Assembly: GCA_020724865.1 (NCBI GenBank)
Contig: DYGA01000002.1
Location: forward strand, 115,161 to 179,160
Direction of reading: 5' to 3'
Source: Candidatus Paceibacter sp.
GTDB taxonomy: Bacteria > Patescibacteria > ABY1 > S139-126
DNA: 64,000 nucleotides
Every line of letters begins with the position of its first letter. The stretch's first letter is position 1. The notes beneath the pieces are model-generated. The model saw only the letters and a list, made by a program, of their open reading frames with translations. It was not told the origin of the DNA and did no database searches. Position numbers and translations under genes: made by a program. Positions 47,631 to 56,391 of this stretch are shown here, in pieces.

Positions 47631-48149
47631 ATGAATTGGTTAGAAATTTTATTTTTAATTATCATCGCATATTATACATGGTCTGGATTTAAATCTGGTT
47701 TTATTCGTACTTTGGGAGGTTTTCTCGGATTTTTAGTTGGGATATTTTTTGCCAGTCGTTATTATGTGCCCATCGCTGCCAGCTGGCAATGGTTGTTTTT
47801 TGGCAATGATATGTTGGCCAAGTTTTTTATATTTGTTTTTTTGTTCGTTGTGATAGGTAAGTTGTTTAAGTTATTGACATATATTTTGGATAAAGCTTTT
47901 AATCTGTTGCGGTTTGTTCCGTTTACAAAATTGATAAATAAATTTGCCGGAGCCATTTTTGGTTTATTGGAGGGAAGTTTAATTGTAGGTTTAATTGTGT
48001 ATTTTATTGTTCGTTTTCCTTTCAATGAAGCTTTACTAATGAAAATAGAAAGTTCGGAAATTGCCAGACAACTGTTGAAATTTGCCGAAATTTTGACGCC
48101 GCTTATCCCCGAGGCATTAACCAAAATGAAAGTATTGATAAATATTTAG
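47631..48149 (+). CDS. CvpA-family membrane protein
   Basis: 172 residues with four membrane helices. The start WLEILFLIIIAYYTWSGFKSGFIRTLGGFLGFLVGIF matches the CvpA family, named after a colicin V production protein in E. coli but present far more widely, with a likely general role in envelope homeostasis. The last 30 residues form an amphipathic tail. It lies between metG and tatD in the long operon with gaps of ten and one bases. The exact function is unknown. Confidence 0.85.
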   Translation: MNWLEILFLIIIAYYTWSGFKSGFIRTLGGFLGFLVGIFFASRYYVPIAASWQWLFFGNDMLAKFFIFVFLFVVIGKLFKLLTYILDKAFNLLRFVPFTKLINKFAGAIFGLLEGSLIVGLIVYFIVRFPFNEALLMKIESSEIARQLLKFAEILTPLIPEALTKMKVLINI

Positions 48150-48150
48150 A

Positions 48151-48990
48151 ATGTTAATAGATACTCATTGCCATGTAAATTTTTCCGCCTACAAAGATGA
48201 CTATGAACAAGTGATACAAAATAGTCTCAATGAAAATATTTGGTTGATTAATATTGGTAGTCAGCTTTCTACCTCTATACGGGCGGTGGAAATTGCCAGT
48301 AAATACCAGCCAGGCGTTTATGCCGCAGTTGGTTTGCATCCTATTCATTTAAATGAAATGGAGGTGGATGAGTTTGAACAAGACATTCATTTTAAATCTC
48401 GAGCTGAACAATTCAATATTGATGAATATAAAAAATTATTAAACCAACCTCAAACCGTCGGTATCGGTGAAATGGGGTTAGATTATTTTCATTTGCCATC
48501 TGATAAAAAGCCGGAAGAAGTTAAGGAACAACAAAAAGAAGTGTTTATAAATGGTATTAGGTTAGCTCAAGAATATAATAAACCGATTATCATTCATACC
48601 CGTCCCAGCAAAGGAACATTTGATGCTTATGATGATGTAATGATCATATTGGATCAAGTTGGTTATTATAATGGGGTAGTGCATTGTTATGGCGGCTCAT
48701 TACAACAGGCTCAACAATTTATTGAACGTGGTTTATTGATAAGTTTTACCGGAATAGTGACTTTTAAAAATGCTCGTGATTTACATCAGATTGTCAAAGC
48801 ATTACCTTTAGAAAAAATTATGGTTGAAACAGACGCACCCTACTTATCACCCGAACCATTTCGTGGCCAAAGAAACGAACCAAAATATGTAAAATATGTG
48901 GCTGAAAAAATTGCCGAATTAAAAGGTGTAAGTTATAATCAAGTTGCTGAAGTAACTACCAATACAGCCAGAAATTTATTTAAAATATAA
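48151..48990 (+). CDS. TatD-family metal-dependent hydrolase
   Basis: 279 residues. TIM-barrel metal hydrolase; members act as 3'-5' DNases or D-aminoacyl-tRNA deacylases. Metal ligands are visible in DTHCHVNF (about 3-10), GEMGLDYFH (about 108-116), IIHTRPSKG (about 147-155), VVHCYGG (about 172-178) and the final ETDAPYLSPEP (about 226-236). The N-terminal part has an insertion around residues 70-95 relative to short TatD proteins. It lies one base after cvpA and four before rmuC, a pairing of DNA-processing genes. Confidence 0.95.
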   Translation: MLIDTHCHVNFSAYKDDYEQVIQNSLNENIWLINIGSQLSTSIRAVEIASKYQPGVYAAVGLHPIHLNEMEVDEFEQDIHFKSRAEQFNIDEYKKLLNQPQTVGIGEMGLDYFHLPSDKKPEEVKEQQKEVFINGIRLAQEYNKPIIIHTRPSKGTFDAYDDVMIILDQVGYYNGVVHCYGGSLQQAQQFIERGLLISFTGIVTFKNARDLHQIVKALPLEKIMVETDAPYLSPEPFRGQRNEPKYVKYVAEKIAELKGVSYNQVAEVTTNTARNLFKI

Positions 48991-48993
48991 CTT

Positions 48994-50031
48994 ATGTCCG
49001 GAGATTTAATAATCATTATAATTTTAATTATCACGGGATTTGCTATTATGTTTTGGTTGCTGGTCAAACAAAAAAAAGATACTTTTCAAGACCAATCACT
49101 TTTAATGTTGCAAAATCAGATTAATGAGATAAATAAAACTTTAGATAGTAAATTGGGCGAGTCAACAAAAATGTTTCAAAATCAGTTTGCCGAATCATCA
49201 AAAATTATTCAAAATGTTACTGAAAAGTTAACTAAACTGGACGATACCAACCGACAAGTAGTAAATTTTGCTGATCAGCTGAAAAATTTGCAAGATATTT
49301 TAAAAAACCCCAAACAGCGTGGAGTTTTAGGTGAATTTTATTTAGAAACAGTTTTAAAAAATGTTTTACCGCCCAAAAGTTATCAAATGCAATATAGTTT
49401 TGCAGATGGGTCAATAGTTGACGCGGTGGTATTTGTGAAGGATAAAATAATTCCTATTGATAGTAAATTCTCTTTAGAAAATTATGAAAGAATTTTAGGG
49501 GCAATTGATGATACGGAAAAAGAAAAATTAGAAAAAGCTTTTAAGCAAGATCTTAAAAATCGGATTGATGAAACTGCCAAATATATCAAACCAACCGAAG
49601 GGACTATGGATTTTGCTTTTATGTTTATTCCTTCTGAAGCTATTTATTATGATTTACTGATAAACAAAGTTGGCGCTGTACAAGTATCAACTCAAGATTT
49701 AATTGAGTATGCCTTTAAAGATAAACATGTAATTATTGTTTCACCCACTTCATTTTTAGCTTATTTACAGACAGTATTACAAGGTTTACGAGCGCTCCAA
49801 ATCGAAGAATCAGCTAAAGATATTAGAAAAAATGTTGAAGCTTTGCAGAAACATCTTATCAATTACAATGACTATATGAAAAAAATTGGCACTCAACTGG
49901 GAACGGTCGTAAATACTTACAATATTGGCTATAAGGAGTTTAAAAAGGTAGATAAAGATGTGATGAGAATCACTGGTAAAGAATCTAATATAGAATTATT
50001 AGAATTAGAAAAGCCAAAAATTGAAGATTAA
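48994..50031 (+). CDS. rmuC: DNA recombination protein RmuC
   Basis: 345 residues. An N-terminal membrane helix (about 4-24) leads into a coiled coil (about 30-105), followed by the RmuC nuclease-like domain: RGVLGEFYLETVL, PIDSKFSLENYE and MFIPSEAIYYD are its landmarks. RmuC limits inversions at short repeats in E. coli, and the fold belongs to the PD-(D/E)XK superfamily. It is the last gene of the glyS-led operon and ends at a terminator with a long T-run. Confidence 0.93.
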   Translation: MSGDLIIIIILIITGFAIMFWLLVKQKKDTFQDQSLLMLQNQINEINKTLDSKLGESTKMFQNQFAESSKIIQNVTEKLTKLDDTNRQVVNFADQLKNLQDILKNPKQRGVLGEFYLETVLKNVLPPKSYQMQYSFADGSIVDAVVFVKDKIIPIDSKFSLENYERILGAIDDTEKEKLEKAFKQDLKNRIDETAKYIKPTEGTMDFAFMFIPSEAIYYDLLINKVGAVQVSTQDLIEYAFKDKHVIIVSPTSFLAYLQTVLQGLRALQIEESAKDIRKNVEALQKHLINYNDYMKKIGTQLGTVVNTYNIGYKEFKKVDKDVMRITGKESNIELLELEKPKIED

Positions 50032-50050
50032 TATTTATATAAATATGATT

Positions 50051-50078
50051 AATCCCTACTGGCGTTAGGGATTTTTTT
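50051..50078 (+). terminator. Intrinsic terminator of the glyS-rmuC operon
   Basis: AATCCCTA/TAGGGATT stem (50051-50058, 50066-50073) and seven T residues. Confidence 0.92.
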
Positions 50079-50079
50079 G

Positions 50080-50107
50080 TTGACAATTTGACCGTTTTGT
50101 TTAAAAT
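50080..50107 (+). promoter_or_regulatory. Promoter of the 148-residue membrane protein
   Basis: TTGACA (50080-50085), 16-base spacer, TAAAAT (50102-50107), directly after the preceding terminator. Leader about 43 bases with AGAGG before the ATG. Confidence 0.75.
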
Positions 50108-50156
50108 AATTTGTGTTCTAGTTAATTAACAAATTATCAAACAATCAGAGGTGTGT

Positions 50157-50603
50157 ATGGATAAACATTTTCATTCTTGGGTAGAATTAAACCTAAGACA
50201 ACTTTTTATTTTTTCACTGGTAACTTTGATTTATATTTTTCTTGAATGGAGCGGTCTTAAACTATTAGTTAACGATGAAAAACAAAGCTTAATTATAATT
50301 ACCGGTGTAACCTTATGTTTTGTTTTATTCTCCAAATATAAATGGTTTGACAGATTACCATATCTTATTACCTTAACTGGTTTAATGTTTGCCATTATTA
50401 CCCGTCATCATATGGCTAGTCATGATCTGGCTGCTTTATTTGGACTGGCAATGGTTGCCGCTTTAATACTTGGTGTAAGTAGTATTTTGTATATAGAAAA
50501 GCATCAAGAAAATATAAAAAATTGGAAAATGTGGTTTACCATTATTGGATATTTATTATCTGTTTGGTTGGTATACAGCTTTTTTTTACCTTTTATTTTT
50601 TAA
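50157..50603 (+). CDS. Unrecognised multi-pass membrane protein
   Basis: 148 residues from the ATG at 50157, which has AGAGG five bases upstream; an in-frame GTG at 50151 lies inside that site and is less likely. Four to five membrane helices are predicted (about 14-33, 40-55, 65-82, 89-108, 124-144). Histidines cluster at the N-terminus and in RHHMASHD (about 80-87), which might bind metal. No family is recognised. It is a single-gene unit between a consensus promoter and a terminator. Confidence 0.75.
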   Translation: MDKHFHSWVELNLRQLFIFSLVTLIYIFLEWSGLKLLVNDEKQSLIIITGVTLCFVLFSKYKWFDRLPYLITLTGLMFAIITRHHMASHDLAALFGLAMVAALILGVSSILYIEKHQENIKNWKMWFTIIGYLLSVWLVYSFFLPFIF

Positions 50604-50626
50604 GATAATTTATCCAATTTATATTG

Positions 50627-50657
50627 CCTTCGTCGTTGTTATGACGAAGGTTTTTTT
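50627..50657. terminator. Terminator between convergent genes
   Basis: CCTTCGTC/GACGAAGG stem (50627-50634, 50643-50650) with T-run on the plus strand; may also help the minus-strand gene at 50677. Confidence 0.9.
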
Positions 50658-50676
50658 ATAAAAATAAAAATAAGTA

Positions 50677-51138
50677 TTACCAAGGAAGATTCACTATGCC
50701 CAAGGTTAGTAAACTAACAATTATTCCTGCTATTAGGACACCAATAAAAATAGACCAGATTGATTTGCTAAAAGATAGTCCAAAAATCCAAGCAGCCAGT
50801 GCTCCTGTCCAAGCGCCAGTATTGGGCAGAGGAATGGCTACAAATATAATAAGTCCTAATACTCCATATTTGTTTATTTTAGTTTCGGTTTTTTTTCTAG
50901 TTCGTATTGTTAACCAAGTAAAAAAACGATTAAATAATTTTGATTTTTTATTTAACCAAGCAGAGATTTTTGGCAGTGACCATAAAATGAATAAAGGTGG
51001 TAGCATGTTGCCAATCACTGATACTATATATACTTGCCACCAGGGTAGTTTAAAAGCGGCTAGTCCCAACGGAATAGCCACTCTTAATTCACCAATCGGA
51101 GTAAGAGCGCTTAGAAAAACTTTAATTATTTCATTCAT
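50677..51138 (-). CDS. Putative small multidrug export protein (DedA/SNARE-like fold)
   Basis: 153 residues with four to five hydrophobic segments. The start EIIKVFLSALTPIGELRVAIPLGL, the middle GNMLPPLFILWSLP and the motif VAIPLPNTGAWTGALAAWI are the signature of the family annotated as putative small multidrug export proteins. That name has weak experimental support; the fold is related to SNARE-associated/VTT membrane proteins that may flip or move lipids. It is divergent from the ATP synthase operon and convergent with the gene before it. Confidence 0.88.
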   Translation of the reverse strand: MNEIIKVFLSALTPIGELRVAIPLGLAAFKLPWWQVYIVSVIGNMLPPLFILWSLPKISAWLNKKSKLFNRFFTWLTIRTRKKTETKINKYGVLGLIIFVAIPLPNTGAWTGALAAWIFGLSFSKSIWSIFIGVLIAGIIVSLLTLGIVNLPW

Positions 51139-51237
51139 ATAGAGCTAATTGTATCATATTTGTATTACATATAAAAAATTTTCAAGTAAATAATAACTTA
51201 TTTTTTGGCTAATATAAGGTAAAAAAAATTAAAACCC

Positions 51238-51266
51238 TTGAATAATTATTCCATTTTTATTATAAT
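51238..51266 (+). promoter_or_regulatory. Promoter of the ATP synthase operon
   Basis: TTGAAT (51238-51243), 17-base spacer, TATAAT (51261-51266). The predicted leader is about 86 bases before atpZ, AT-rich, without Shine-Dalgarno. Confidence 0.75.
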
Positions 51267-51358
51267 TGTTTTTCAGTAGGTTATTATTAACACTTAACCT
51301 ATATTAATTTTTTGCTTAATTTATTAGTTTTTTGTTCTTTTTTTAATGCAAATTAAAT

Positions 51359-51634
51359 ATGGATAAGTCAGATAAAAATAATCCATGGTGGGGACCAGGT
51401 TTGTCAGTATTTGCTGAAGTTACTGGTTGGATAGTAGGCCCAATTATTTTAGCTTTATATGTTGGACGTTTTTTTGATAATAAGTATGATACTTATCCGT
51501 GGTTTTTCCTTGGTTTTACTGCCGTAGCTTTTTTTGTTTCAATTTATGGCATTATAAAAATTGCTGATCGTTTTATAAAGGCCGCAGAGCAAGAAATAAA
51601 AAATAGAAAAAATCATAAAAATAAAGACAGTTAA
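51359..51634 (+). CDS. ATP synthase accessory protein (AtpZ/AtpI-like)
   Basis: 91 residues with two membrane helices (about 18-37 and 47-69) and a charged tail. The first helix with WIVGPIILALYVGRFFDNKY is typical of the AtpZ/AtpI family that stands first in many F-type ATPase operons. Proposed roles are help with c-ring assembly or magnesium/calcium supply. It begins the operon here and is followed ten bases later by atpB. Confidence 0.85.
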   Translation: MDKSDKNNPWWGPGLSVFAEVTGWIVGPIILALYVGRFFDNKYDTYPWFFLGFTAVAFFVSIYGIIKIADRFIKAAEQEIKNRKNHKNKDS

Positions 51635-51644
51635 AATCATATTA

Positions 51645-52556
51645 ATGATTGAAAATACAGAAAACAATCAAATTAATCAAACCGGAGAAGCAGTTTTGCT
51701 TGGCGATGCGGAAAATCATCAGGGGTTGATTGAGCAGACGAGTGATAATAAACACGTAAGCCATGAAATTACTTTGTATGCCGAACCAATTTTTCAAGTG
51801 GGAAGTTTTACTGTTACCAATTCTTTACTGACCTCTTGGTCGGTAGTAATTATTTTAGTGATTATAGCTGTGGTTTTAGGTAAAAGCATAAAGAAAATCC
51901 CTCAAGGAATACAAAATATTTTTGAAATAATTGTAGAAAAAACCATAGAAATGATGGATTCAGTGACCCATGACAGTAATAAATCAAAAAAAATATTTCC
52001 TTTTGTTTTTACTATTTTTATTTTTATTTTACTTAATAATTGGTTAGGTCTGATACCGGGTGTCGGATCAATTGGTTTTATTGAAACTAGTCATGGACAT
52101 AGTGTATTTGTTCCTTGGTTTCGTGGAGCAACAGCCGATCTAAATACCACCTTGGCTTTGGCTATTTTTTCAGTAATCGCAGCTAATTTTTTTGGAATTT
52201 TGACAGTCGGTGGTTGGAATTTTTTAAACAAGTTTATTAACATCAAAGCTCTGTTGGAAATACCCGGACGGATAATAAAGGACCCAGCAATTGCCATTGT
52301 CAATCCCATTAAGTTTTTTGTTGGCTTGGTAGAAATAATTGGAGAGGTGGCCAAAGTCGCCTCATTATCTTTTAGGTTATTTGGTAATGTTTTTGCAGGA
52401 GAGGTGTTATTAGCTTCGATGGCAGCAATTTTTGCTTTTGCTGTCCCGATTCCTTTTATATTTTTGGAAATAGTTGTGGGTATAATTCAGGCTTTGATAT
52501 TTGCTATGTTGACTTTGGTGTATTTTACGATTGCTTCGACAGCTGAGGAACATTAG
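51645..52556 (+). CDS. atpB: ATP synthase subunit a
   Basis: 303 residues. Fo subunit that forms the proton half-channels against the c-ring. The essential arginine lies in SLSFRLFGNVFAGEVLL (about 239-255), in the conserved order for subunit a; five to six membrane helices follow a polar N-terminal extension of about 55 residues that is longer than in E. coli. The central LNNWLGLIPGVGS and the last helix IQALIFAMLTLVYFTIA are family-like. It is followed by a 99-base gap before atpE. Confidence 0.96.
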   Translation: MIENTENNQINQTGEAVLLGDAENHQGLIEQTSDNKHVSHEITLYAEPIFQVGSFTVTNSLLTSWSVVIILVIIAVVLGKSIKKIPQGIQNIFEIIVEKTIEMMDSVTHDSNKSKKIFPFVFTIFIFILLNNWLGLIPGVGSIGFIETSHGHSVFVPWFRGATADLNTTLALAIFSVIAANFFGILTVGGWNFLNKFINIKALLEIPGRIIKDPAIAIVNPIKFFVGLVEIIGEVAKVASLSFRLFGNVFAGEVLLASMAAIFAFAVPIPFIFLEIVVGIIQALIFAMLTLVYFTIASTAEEH

Positions 52557-52655
52557 TTTTTTTTAAATAATTATTGATAATTAATTTATTTATTTTCACC
52601 GACTCTAAACTAAAAAAAATAAGTCGAGTAGAAAATAAATAAGAAAGGGAAAAAT

Positions 52656-52868
52656 ATGGATTTAACATTAATTGCTAAGGCTTTAGCTATCGCTGTTGGG
52701 GGTATTGCTCCGGCCATTGCCATTGGCAAGATTGGTTCCAAAGCTATGGAATCAATTGGTCGTAATCCAGAATCGGCTGGTAAAATTTTAGTTCCGATGT
52801 TACTGGCAGCAGCCTTTGCTGAAGCTATCGCTATTTATGCTTTAGTAATCGCTTTTAGTATAAAATAG
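52656..52868 (+). CDS. atpE: ATP synthase subunit c
   Basis: 70 residues, two membrane helices with the polar loop IGRNPE. The ion-binding glutamate is in the second helix (FAEAIAIY, about 54-61). It is followed by Ala instead of Ser/Thr, and the first helix lacks the Gln of sodium-binding rings, so proton coupling is inferred. The usual GxGxGxG of helix 1 is weakened to APAIAIG. It has a GAAAGGGA Shine-Dalgarno and a downstream hairpin, in line with the high copy number of c in the complex. Confidence 0.95.
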   Translation: MDLTLIAKALAIAVGGIAPAIAIGKIGSKAMESIGRNPESAGKILVPMLLAAAFAEAIAIYALVIAFSIK

Positions 52869-52878
52869 TTTTTTATCG

Positions 52879-52906
52879 ACGAAAGATTGATCGTTCAGTC
52901 TTTCGT
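52879..52906 (+). promoter_or_regulatory. Hairpin between atpE and atpF
   Basis: ACGAAAGATTGA pairs with TCAGTCTTTCGT (one G-U) around a TCGT loop, ten bases after the atpE stop. No T-run follows. It may protect atpE mRNA or partly terminate, raising c-subunit output. Confidence 0.6.
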
Positions 52907-52940
52907 AATTAAAAAATTATTTTTTAAATAAAATTAATTT

Positions 52941-53435
52941 ATGGAAGAATTAGTAAAAACATTTTATATTGATTGGAAATTATTATTGGCACAGTTAGTT
53001 AATTTTTTTATTGTCTTAGGCGTTTTATGGAAGTTTGCTTTGAAACCATTACGACAAACTATGGATAAACGAAGTGCTGAAATAGCCAGAAGTTTAGATC
53101 AGGCCAAGGAAATCGAGCAGAAATTGGTTGAAGCAGATAGAACCAAAATGGAAACAATTTTGCAAGCCAAGAAAGAGTCGCAACAAATCATTGCCCAAGC
53201 TCAAAAAGAAGCGGAAGTATTGCGTGCTAAAAAAATGAATGAATTGAAAGTGGAGATGGAAAAAATCGTAGCTCAAACCAAAGCAAGTTTAATAACGGAA
53301 AGAGAACAAATGTTGCGAGATATAAAATCAGAAGTGGCAGATTTAGTTATTGCTGTTAGTAGTAAAATTTTGGAAAAAAATATTTCCAACGAGGATAATA
53401 AAAAAATTATTAAATCAATGATAGAAAAGGTTTAG
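52941..53435 (+). CDS. atpF: ATP synthase subunit b
   Basis: 164 residues. An N-terminal membrane helix (about 13-31, with LLAQLVNFFIVLGVLWKFALKPL) is followed by a long charged coiled coil (about 40-150) that forms the peripheral stalk linking Fo to F1. Length and pattern are normal for one b subunit; no second b-prime gene is in the operon, so a homodimer is expected. It lies six bases before atpH. Confidence 0.95.
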   Translation: MEELVKTFYIDWKLLLAQLVNFFIVLGVLWKFALKPLRQTMDKRSAEIARSLDQAKEIEQKLVEADRTKMETILQAKKESQQIIAQAQKEAEVLRAKKMNELKVEMEKIVAQTKASLITEREQMLRDIKSEVADLVIAVSSKILEKNISNEDNKKIIKSMIEKV

Positions 53436-53441
53436 TATCTT

Positions 53442-53843
53442 ATGAAGCAAATTGCTCCAAAAAAGTATGCCATTAGTTTATATGAAGTGTTACAGGATGC
53501 AAGTCCTTCTCAACATGAAGCTTTGTTAATTTCTTTTGTAAATTTATTGGCCCGACACAAAATGCTGGCTAAAGCTGATAAAATTATAAAATATTTTGAA
53601 CTTTATGCAGACGAGAAAGCAAATGTTAAAAAGGTTAAATTAAGTTTAACTCAACCGCTTGATCAGGCATTGCAAAAAGATATTATCAATCATTTGGAAA
53701 AAATTTTGCATTGTCAAATTAAAATTATTGAAAAGTTACAACCAGATTTGATTGGCGGAGTAACAATTGAATATGATGATATCCGGATAGATGGTAGCAT
53801 CAAAAAACAATTAGCACTAATGGCAGAAAAATTAAAATGTTAA
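53442..53843 (+). CDS. atpH: ATP synthase subunit delta
   Basis: 133 residues, shorter than the usual 175-180. The N-terminal YAISLYEVLQDAS fits the F1-binding helical domain, and the end PDLIGGVTIEYDDIRIDGSIKKQLALM is the conserved C-terminal part that contacts b. The shortening seems to be in the N-terminal helical domain. Delta (OSCP) joins the peripheral stalk to the top of F1. Order and spacing within the operon are standard. Confidence 0.93.
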   Translation: MKQIAPKKYAISLYEVLQDASPSQHEALLISFVNLLARHKMLAKADKIIKYFELYADEKANVKKVKLSLTQPLDQALQKDIINHLEKILHCQIKIIEKLQPDLIGGVTIEYDDIRIDGSIKKQLALMAEKLKC

Positions 53844-53870
53844 TAAATTATATAATAATAAAATAATTTT

Positions 53871-55412
53871 ATGGCGAATAAAGATTATATTATTGAACAA
53901 TTAAAAAAGCAGATAATTGATTTTAAAAGTTCTGCTAGCAAAGAAAAAGTCGGTACCGTGGAAGAAATAGGTGACGGTATAGCTAGAATATCTGGGTTGT
54001 CTGATGTTATGGCTTCGGAAATGATTGAATTTTCAGGTGGTAAATATGGCGTAGCGTTGAATTTGGAAAATGATACTGTTGGGGCTATAGTTTTGGGCGA
54101 ATCAGAAAGTATTAAAGAGGGTGATATCGTAAAAAGCACAGGTAGAATTTTAGCTGTGCCTGTAGGAGAGCAATTGATTGGTAGAGTGGTAGATCCTTTG
54201 GGTCAGCCGCTTGATAATAAGGGTGATATTAAAATTGAAAATTATTATCCCGTAGAAAAAATAGCTCCGCGTGTTATTACGCGTCAGAAAGTAAGCACAC
54301 CACTACAAACAGGTATTAAATCAATTGATTCAATGATTCCGATTGGTCGGGGTCAGCGAGAATTAATTATTGGCGATCGACAAACTGGAAAAACTGCTTT
54401 GGCTATTGATACAATTATCAACCAGAAAGATAAAGGAGTGATCTGCATTTATGTAGCCATCGGTCAAAAAGAATCAAAAATTGCTAGGATTGTAGCTGAC
54501 TTAGAAAAATATGGGGCTATGAATCATACCATCGTAGTTTTGGCGGGCGCGTCTGATCCGGCTTCTTTGTCATTTATTGCTCCCTATGCTGGCTGTGCTA
54601 TGGGTGAATATTTTATGGATCAGGGTAAGGATGTTTTGGTTGTTTATGATGATTTGTCAAAACATGCTTGGGCTTATCGTCAGATATCATTATTGTTAAA
54701 GAGACCACCAGGTCGAGAAGCTTATCCGGGTGATGTGTTTTATCTTCATTCACGTTTACTGGAACGGGCAGCTAAATTAAATAAAAATTACGGCGGTGGA
54801 TCTTTGACGGCTTTACCAATTATTGAAACTCAAGCTGGTGATATTTCTGCATATATACCAACCAATGTAATTTCAATAACTGACGGACAAATATTTTTGG
54901 AATCAGATTTATTTTATCAGGGGATCAGGCCAGCATTAAACGTTGGCTTGTCGGTTTCTCGCGTTGGTAGCGCCGCTCAAATTAAAGCTATGAAGCAAGT
55001 TGCTGGTAAGTTGAGATTAGATTTAGCTCAATATCGAGAATTAGCAGCTTTTGCCCAATTTGGTTCAGATTTAGATGAGGTTACTAGGAATCAAATTGAA
55101 CGCGGAAAAAGATTGACTGAAATTTTAAAACAAGGTCAATACGAGCCAATGCCGGTAGCCAATCAAGTAGCAATTTTATTTGCTGCTGTTAATGGTTTTC
55201 TTGATGATATATCGGTTGAAAAAATTAAAGAATTTGAAAATGCTTTTCATTCATATATGAATAGTGCGCACAGTAAATTGTTGAATGCCATTGTTCAAAC
55301 TGGAGAAATTACCCAAGAAATTGATCAGCAACTACGTCAAGCTATAGAAGATTTTAAAAAAATGTCCAATTTTAATGTTACAGCTGTTGAGAGTCAGACA
55401 GTAAAAAATTAA
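53871..55412 (+). CDS. atpA: ATP synthase subunit alpha
   Basis: 513 residues, normal length. Non-catalytic nucleotide-binding subunit of F1. Walker A is GDRQTGKT (about 168-175), preceded by IPIGRGQRELI, and the alpha signature PALNVGLSVSRVGSAAQ lies at about 356-372. The N-terminal part includes GDGIARISGL typical of the beta-barrel crown. It has no Shine-Dalgarno and begins 27 bases after atpH. Confidence 0.98.
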   Translation: MANKDYIIEQLKKQIIDFKSSASKEKVGTVEEIGDGIARISGLSDVMASEMIEFSGGKYGVALNLENDTVGAIVLGESESIKEGDIVKSTGRILAVPVGEQLIGRVVDPLGQPLDNKGDIKIENYYPVEKIAPRVITRQKVSTPLQTGIKSIDSMIPIGRGQRELIIGDRQTGKTALAIDTIINQKDKGVICIYVAIGQKESKIARIVADLEKYGAMNHTIVVLAGASDPASLSFIAPYAGCAMGEYFMDQGKDVLVVYDDLSKHAWAYRQISLLLKRPPGREAYPGDVFYLHSRLLERAAKLNKNYGGGSLTALPIIETQAGDISAYIPTNVISITDGQIFLESDLFYQGIRPALNVGLSVSRVGSAAQIKAMKQVAGKLRLDLAQYRELAAFAQFGSDLDEVTRNQIERGKRLTEILKQGQYEPMPVANQVAILFAAVNGFLDDISVEKIKEFENAFHSYMNSAHSKLLNAIVQTGEITQEIDQQLRQAIEDFKKMSNFNVTAVESQTVKN

Positions 55413-55428
55413 TTTGACTTTTATTTTT

Positions 55429-56352
55429 ATGCCCTTAGCAACTAGAGAAATAAAAAGAAGAATTCGATCAGTTTCCAATACTCGTAAAATTACCAAAGCG
55501 ATGGAATTGGTGGCTGGTGCCAAAATGCGACGAGCAGTTAAAGCGGTGTTGCAGACAAGAAGTTATGCTACCGCTGCCTGGGAAATTGTCAAAGATTTAT
55601 CAGATAAAACTGATAGCAGTAAACATCCTTTATTACAAAAAAGAGAGAATATTAAAAAGGTAGGAATAATTTTAATTGCTTCTAATCGTGGTTTGTGTGG
55701 AAGTTTTAACCGAGAAATCGTGGAATTAGTAGCCAATTATATCAATCGTCATAGGGATCAGAATATTGATATTGAGGCAGAGATTTTTTTGATGGGTAAT
55801 CGCGGTAAGGATATAATGTTTCGTCATGGTCATAAAGTGATAGCCGAATTTACTAAATTTGATGTAGCTACCAGGGTGAGTGAAGTTTCTCCCTTAGCAC
55901 AAATGGCTATTCAAGACTACATATCAGGAAAATATGACAAAATTGTAATGGCTTATACGGACTATAAATCGGCTATAGTTCAAGAACCACGAATTCGCAA
56001 ATTATTGCCCATAGATCGGCAAGATGATGAATTAGGTTTTGTTGGTAAAAATGATAAAAGTGCTGAATTGACCAATCAAGTAGCTGTTGAAAAAAATGAA
56101 TATATATTTGAACCATCACCTGATATAGTTTTGGAACAGATGTTAAATCGTTTAGTAGAATTACAAATTTATCAAGCTTTATTAGAATCTAATGCTTCTG
56201 AACATAGTGCTAGAATGATGGCCATGCGTAATGCTTCTGATGCTGCTTTAGATATGATTAATGATTTAACCATAACTTACAATCGCGCCCGTCAACAAAA
56301 CATTACTACTGAATTAGCAGACATTTCAGCTGGTCGGGCCGCAGTGGAATAA
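55429..56352 (+). CDS. atpG: ATP synthase subunit gamma
   Basis: 307 residues from the ATG at 55429 (MPLATREIKRRIRSVSNTRKITKAMELVAGAKMRRA), which matches the family start; an upstream start at 55414 would add five residues. Gamma is the rotating central shaft: the N- and C-terminal helices form the coiled coil, the latter visible as SARMMAMRNASDAALDMI near the end. A slight insertion near 200-225 compared with E. coli is possible. Position between atpA and atpD is canonical. Confidence 0.96.
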   Translation: MPLATREIKRRIRSVSNTRKITKAMELVAGAKMRRAVKAVLQTRSYATAAWEIVKDLSDKTDSSKHPLLQKRENIKKVGIILIASNRGLCGSFNREIVELVANYINRHRDQNIDIEAEIFLMGNRGKDIMFRHGHKVIAEFTKFDVATRVSEVSPLAQMAIQDYISGKYDKIVMAYTDYKSAIVQEPRIRKLLPIDRQDDELGFVGKNDKSAELTNQVAVEKNEYIFEPSPDIVLEQMLNRLVELQIYQALLESNASEHSARMMAMRNASDAALDMINDLTITYNRARQQNITTELADISAGRAAVE

Positions 56353-56391
56353 TTTTATAAATTTTATTAATTAAATATTTTTTAAAAACAT

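Noticed and set aside
47762..48124. 120-codon minus-strand ORF opposite cvpA
   Set aside because: Asn/Lys-rich shadow of a hydrophobic gene; the plus-strand frame has the expected four helices and operon spacing.
50696..51142. 148-codon plus-strand ORF opposite the small multidrug export gene
   Set aside because: Shadow: the minus-strand frame carries the family signature and membrane helices.
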